NCBI GenBank assembly: GCA_903895475.1
Contig: CAITUF010000171.1
Span: 1-9,191 of the forward strand
Length of the DNA: 9,191 nt
Direction: 5' to 3'
Source: an uncultured Opitutia bacterium
GTDB lineage: Bacteria; Verrucomicrobiota; Verrucomicrobiia; Opitutales; UBA953
Each line of letters begins with the position of its first letter. Position 1 is the stretch's first letter. Made by a program: the position numbers and the translations under genes. Below are positions 6,264 to 9,191 of this stretch, piece after piece. The notes below the pieces were generated by a model that saw only the letters and a program-made list of their open reading frames with translations, was not told where the DNA came from and did no database searches.

Positions 6264-6899
6264 GGGGTCTTGGTAATCAGGTAACGCCTTAATCGCCGCG
6301 AGAATCCGTCGCGATGCTTCCATCGTGCGACCAGCCACGCCTTCACCGGGATCGTAGTCAGCAGGCTGCAACGCCTTACCGAAGCGGACGCGCACGCGGG
6401 CCCCGCCGGTGGGGAAGAAAGCCCCGCGCGGCAGGACATCTCTGGCTCCACGGATATGGATAGGCACTACGGGTACGCCCGACTTACAGGCAAGCAAACC
6501 AGCACCAGCCTTGGCTTCACCAATGACGCCATCGGCACTCCGCGTCCCTTCCGGGAAAATCATCAGGCCTCGGCCTTGGGCCAGCGCTGCTAAGGCTGAT
6601 CGAATCGCACCAATATCCGCTTCTCCGCGATCCACTGGAATGCAGTGACAGTAACTTAAGACCGCTCCGAGAACGGGGTTATCGAAGAGTGAACGGCGTG
6701 CGATGAAAGAAATCTCTCGCGGTAAGCACGAGCCAATCACGGGCGGGTCGAGCATACTTTGGTGGTTAGACGCAAAGATGCAGGCCCCGTTGGGGACGGT
6801 TTCCCAGCCTTCTACTTCGATGGCTGCAAAGACCTCCGCAAAAGCACGGGCACCATGGTACACCGCCTTATAGACGAGGTTCTGCGAGGTGAGAATCAT
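6255..6899 (-). CDS. plsC: 1-acyl-sn-glycerol-3-phosphate acyltransferase (lysophospholipid acyltransferase family)
   Basis: This 214-residue enzyme is a PlsC-type acyltransferase, expected to add the second acyl chain to lysophosphatidic acid at the inner membrane. The acyltransferase motifs appear in order: the HX4D catalytic pair in NHQSMLDPP (His46, Asp51), the FIARRSLFDNP substrate region at 65-75, FPEGTRS (115-121) binding the glycerol phosphate, and VPVVPIHIRGAR (141-152). The N-terminus is only mildly hydrophobic (VYKAVYHGARAFAEVFAA), so attachment to the membrane is probably peripheral. ATG at 6899 overlaps the aroA-cmk stop in an ATGA, so it is the last gene of the tyrA/aroA-cmk/plsC unit. 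A plsC next to cmk is a common arrangement in several phyla. Acyl-chain specificity cannot be told from sequence. Confidence 0.9.
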   Translation of the reverse strand: MILTSQNLVYKAVYHGARAFAEVFAAIEVEGWETVPNGACIFASNHQSMLDPPVIGSCLPREISFIARRSLFDNPVLGAVLSYCHCIPVDRGEADIGAIRSALAALAQGRGLMIFPEGTRSADGVIGEAKAGAGLLACKSGVPVVPIHIRGARDVLPRGAFFPTGGARVRVRFGKALQPADYDPGEGVAGRTMEASRRILAAIKALPDYQDPGL

Positions 6900-8917
6900 G
6901 CGGGGTGAGCCACACTCTGGACCAACGCTTTCACTTGGGCAACCACCTCTACGAGTGGGAGGTGGGTATTATCGATGCGCGTGGCGCCCTCCGGGCAAAC
7001 CAGCGGGGCTGTAGCGCGGGTCGAATCCAGCAAGTCACGTTGAGCGACCGCATCGGTTTGCCCTTCGGCGGCACGACGTTGAGCGCGGGCGACCGGATCT
7101 GCTTGTAGGAAGACGCGAACCTCCGCCTGGGGGAGGACCACAGAACCAATATCGCGGCCTTCCATGATGACGCCAGCAAAGCCCGCGGCTTGGCCGAGTG
7201 CCACTTGCGACCGCTGATAGGCTAACAGAAAATTACGGACCGCCGGGAGCGCGGCGAATTTAGAAACCGCCGCGTTGACATCTTCGGAGCGGAGCGAGGC
7301 GTCGACAGGTCGGCGACCATCTAGGGTGACGACGGAAGAGATGCCGGAAATTTCCGAACCGAGGCGTAGATGGGCTAAGGCCGGGAGGACCGAAGCAACG
7401 TCTTCCGCGCGTGCGCCCGCATCGAGGAGCGCACGGGTGACTGCGCGGTAATGAGCCCCAGTATCCACGTGTAAGAGACCCAGGTCATAAGCAACGACTT
7501 TGGCTGTGCTGGATTTTCCGGAAGCGGCGCCGCCATCGACCGCCACGGCAACGAATTTAGTGCGCAGGGCTTCGAGGGCTTGGAAGAATTTAGGAAAGGT
7601 TTTGCTCGTGCAGGCGGGGTCTTGAATGGCGATCCAGGGTCGCCCATCGCCCAAGAGGTCATACGAACCCAAGATGCCAAAGCTCATCGCCATGCGATGG
7701 TCTTCGTACGTGTGAATCTCGATAAGTCCTTTGGCCGCGGCAGCGCGGAGGGCCGCGCGGTCCGGGTGGATGGTGAGCGTGGAAAGTTTATCGTCGGCGC
7801 GGAGCTCCGCCGCGGTTGGCACGACTTTAACCCCGAGGCGTTCCAGTTCCGTCGCCATGGCAAGGACGCGGTCGGTCTCTTGCTTCCGCGTGTGTCCGAT
7901 GTTGCGGATGGTCGTTGGCGAAGAAGCTAACGGCGCGAGGGCGGCTAGGGTGAGGAAGGTATCGGAGAAATCGTTGAAATCAAAATCGCCGCCGCAGAGG
8001 TCGGGCCAGGACTGGACGACTAAGGCCGAACCTTGCGGGGTGAGCGTGGCGCCGCAGTGACCAGCGACCGCTGCGAAAGCGGTGTCCCCTTGGAGCCCGT
8101 CCTTCACGTACCCCTGCAGGCGGATGCCCGCGCCTGCGCCCGTGATGGCGGGCAGGGCGATGAAGTAACTGGCGGCGGTAGCGTCCGGCTCGATCGCGTA
8201 TGTACCTGGTGCCTGGTAAGGGCCGGGCTGCGGGCAGCGCCAGCCACCCTCGGTAGTGCGGACTAAGGGTCGGCCGAATTGGGCGCACATTTTCTCCGTC
8301 ATCACGACGAAGGGTTCCGAGACCGTGGTGCCCTTCATGCGGACGGAAGCGCCGGGCGATAGTGGGAGGACCATTAACAAGGCCGACAAGAGTTGCGAGG
8401 AAGCCGAAGCATCCACGACTAATTCACCCAGGCGTCCCGACGTTTGTAGCGTAAACGGAAAGTGTGTGGCGGGTTGCCCATCCGCGCGTAAGGCGCGGCA
8501 GCCTGCGCCTGTGAGGGCTTCCAACAAACCCGCCATGGGCCGGGCGCGCATGGCCTCGTCGCCATCCAGCTCATAGACTCCCAGGGGCGCCAGTGCGAGA
8601 AAGGCCGTCAGAAAACGGGCGGCGGTGCCGGCGTTGCCGATATGGAGCTTGGCGTTGGTTTTGGGAATCCGCCCACCTTGTCCGACGATGCGAATAGTCT
8701 GCGCGTCTTCATCCGCGGTCACATCGAAACCGAGAGCGAGCAGCGCCGTAATGAGAATCCGGGTGTCGCGGCTAAAGAGCGCACCCGAGAGTACCGTTTC
8801 GCCATCAGCGAGAGCGGCGAGCAGGAGGGCGCGATTAGTGATGCTCTTCGATCCGGGTACTTGCGCGACGCCTCGGGCCGGCGTGCGAAAGGGCCGAATC
8901 GTTAGGGTAGGGCTCAT
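6896..8917 (-). CDS. aroA-cmk: Bifunctional EPSP synthase / cytidylate kinase fusion
   Basis: One 673-residue reading frame joins two enzymes. Residues 1 to about 450 are 3-phosphoshikimate 1-carboxyvinyltransferase (sixth shikimate step): PGSKSITNRALLLAA (21-35, with Lys24 and Arg29), GNAGTAARF (94-102), ETDR (347-350), YEDHRMAM (404-411) and DPACTSKTFPKFF (433-445). Residues about 455-673 are CMP/dCMP kinase: Walker A GGAASGKS (462-469), DTGAHYRAVT (485-494), MEGRDIGSVVLP (585-596) and the lid-like RAQRRAAE (611-618). There is almost no linker and no stop or frameshift at the join. Compared from memory with E. coli AroA, Pro101 is replaced by Phe102 and Lys340 by Gln346, and the catalytic-Asp motif reads FSD (Asp319) where PD is usual. 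ATG at 8917 overlaps the tyrA stop in an ATGA. AroA-Cmk fusions are known in other bacteria. Confidence 0.95.
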   Translation of the reverse strand: MSPTLTIRPFRTPARGVAQVPGSKSITNRALLLAALADGETVLSGALFSRDTRILITALLALGFDVTADEDAQTIRIVGQGGRIPKTNAKLHIGNAGTAARFLTAFLALAPLGVYELDGDEAMRARPMAGLLEALTGAGCRALRADGQPATHFPFTLQTSGRLGELVVDASASSQLLSALLMVLPLSPGASVRMKGTTVSEPFVVMTEKMCAQFGRPLVRTTEGGWRCPQPGPYQAPGTYAIEPDATAASYFIALPAITGAGAGIRLQGYVKDGLQGDTAFAAVAGHCGATLTPQGSALVVQSWPDLCGGDFDFNDFSDTFLTLAALAPLASSPTTIRNIGHTRKQETDRVLAMATELERLGVKVVPTAAELRADDKLSTLTIHPDRAALRAAAAKGLIEIHTYEDHRMAMSFGILGSYDLLGDGRPWIAIQDPACTSKTFPKFFQALEALRTKFVAVAVDGGAASGKSSTAKVVAYDLGLLHVDTGAHYRAVTRALLDAGARAEDVASVLPALAHLRLGSEISGISSVVTLDGRRPVDASLRSEDVNAAVSKFAALPAVRNFLLAYQRSQVALGQAAGFAGVIMEGRDIGSVVLPQAEVRVFLQADPVARAQRRAAEGQTDAVAQRDLLDSTRATAPLVCPEGATRIDNTHLPLVEVVAQVKALVQSVAHPA

Positions 8918-9191
8918 GCCGGGCGATCCAGGGATTGGCGGAGAACGCGGGCGTCGGCTAAGAGCTGGCGGACTTTTTCGGCGTCACCAGCCTCGAGGGC
9001 CTTGCGCAGATGTGCCGTCTGGTCTTCGGCGGCACGGAGGCCGGCGATGACATGGGCGGCATTAGCCAGCAGGATGCCGACCCAAAGGTTTTCTTCGCCA
9101 GCGGCGATGCGGGTCGCGTCCTTCAAGCCGGCACCCGCCGTGGTCGGGTCAAACCCAGGCAAGCTCCCCACGGCTAACATTAAGGCCGAAG
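8914..9191 (-). CDS. tyrA: Prephenate dehydrogenase, C-terminal part (partial at window edge)
   Basis: The last 91 or so codons of a gene entering from the right edge. The frame is open to the edge, and the ATG at 9180 is internal (upstream codons read SAL). The sequence matches the helical dimerisation domain of TyrA: GFDPTTAGAGLKDATRIAAG corresponds to the family GxGxxDxTRIA block that contacts prephenate, followed by ENLWVGILLANAAHVIAGL. A C-terminal amphipathic helix (DQTAHLRKALEAGDAEKVRQ) ends the protein, with no ACT domain. TyrA oxidatively decarboxylates prephenate to 4-hydroxyphenylpyruvate for tyrosine synthesis, so it works in the same pathway as the AroA part of the next gene. The NAD-binding domain is outside the window. 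Confidence 0.85.
   Translation of the reverse strand, partial: SALMLAVGSLPGFDPTTAGAGLKDATRIAAGEENLWVGILLANAAHVIAGLRAAEDQTAHLRKALEAGDAEKVRQLLADARVLRQSLDRPA

Noticed and set aside
9178..9180. ATG as the start of a separate 88-residue protein
   Set aside because: The frame stays open to the window edge and the sequence matches the interior of prephenate dehydrogenase, so this Met is internal.

Overview
The window looks like chromosomal core DNA from a GC-rich Gram-negative bacterium of the Verrucomicrobiota, most likely Opitutae-like. This is inferred from three things: a DUF5069 protein, an AroA-Cmk fusion in a tyrA/aroA-cmk/plsC cluster, and a glutamyl-tRNA reductase that lacks its C-terminal domain. 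I also see no convincing Shine-Dalgarno sequence in front of any start. There is no sign of an insertion sequence, prophage, CRISPR array, tRNA or rRNA.

Left block (1-2014, minus strand): a hemX/CcsA-like membrane protein, hemA, and the N-terminal part of a response regulator. The three are chained by ATGA stop/start overlaps, so haem synthesis appears to be cotranscribed with a signalling gene. A 105-bp divergent intergenic region (2015-2119) separates this block from the next. It carries an 11-bp inverted repeat placed right before both start codons, which suggests very short or absent 5' leaders.

Middle block (2120-6250, plus strand): a DUF5069 protein, then a 90-bp gap with a cluster of repeats. 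Next comes a tight four-gene run: an exported nucleoredoxin-like thioredoxin, a low-molecular-weight protein-tyrosine phosphatase, a RelE/ParE-like protein with no antitoxin, and phosphatidylserine synthase (pssA). A 248-bp gap with DnaA-box-like sequences and an AT-rich palindrome then precedes dnaN, the DNA polymerase III sliding clamp.

Right block (6255-9191, minus strand): the C-terminal end of prephenate dehydrogenase (tyrA), the fused aroA-cmk gene, and plsC. All are linked by ATGA overlaps, and the block converges on dnaN with only 4 bp between stop codons. It combines aromatic amino-acid synthesis (TyrA, AroA), CMP/dCMP phosphorylation (Cmk) and phospholipid acylation (PlsC). pssA in the middle block is a second phospholipid gene.

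I did not find a clearly new multi-gene system. The items most worth checking are the dnaN upstream region, the repeat cluster at 2574-2636, the solitary RelE-like gene, the leaderless-looking divergent promoter, the short HemA and the altered active-site positions of the AroA-Cmk fusion.
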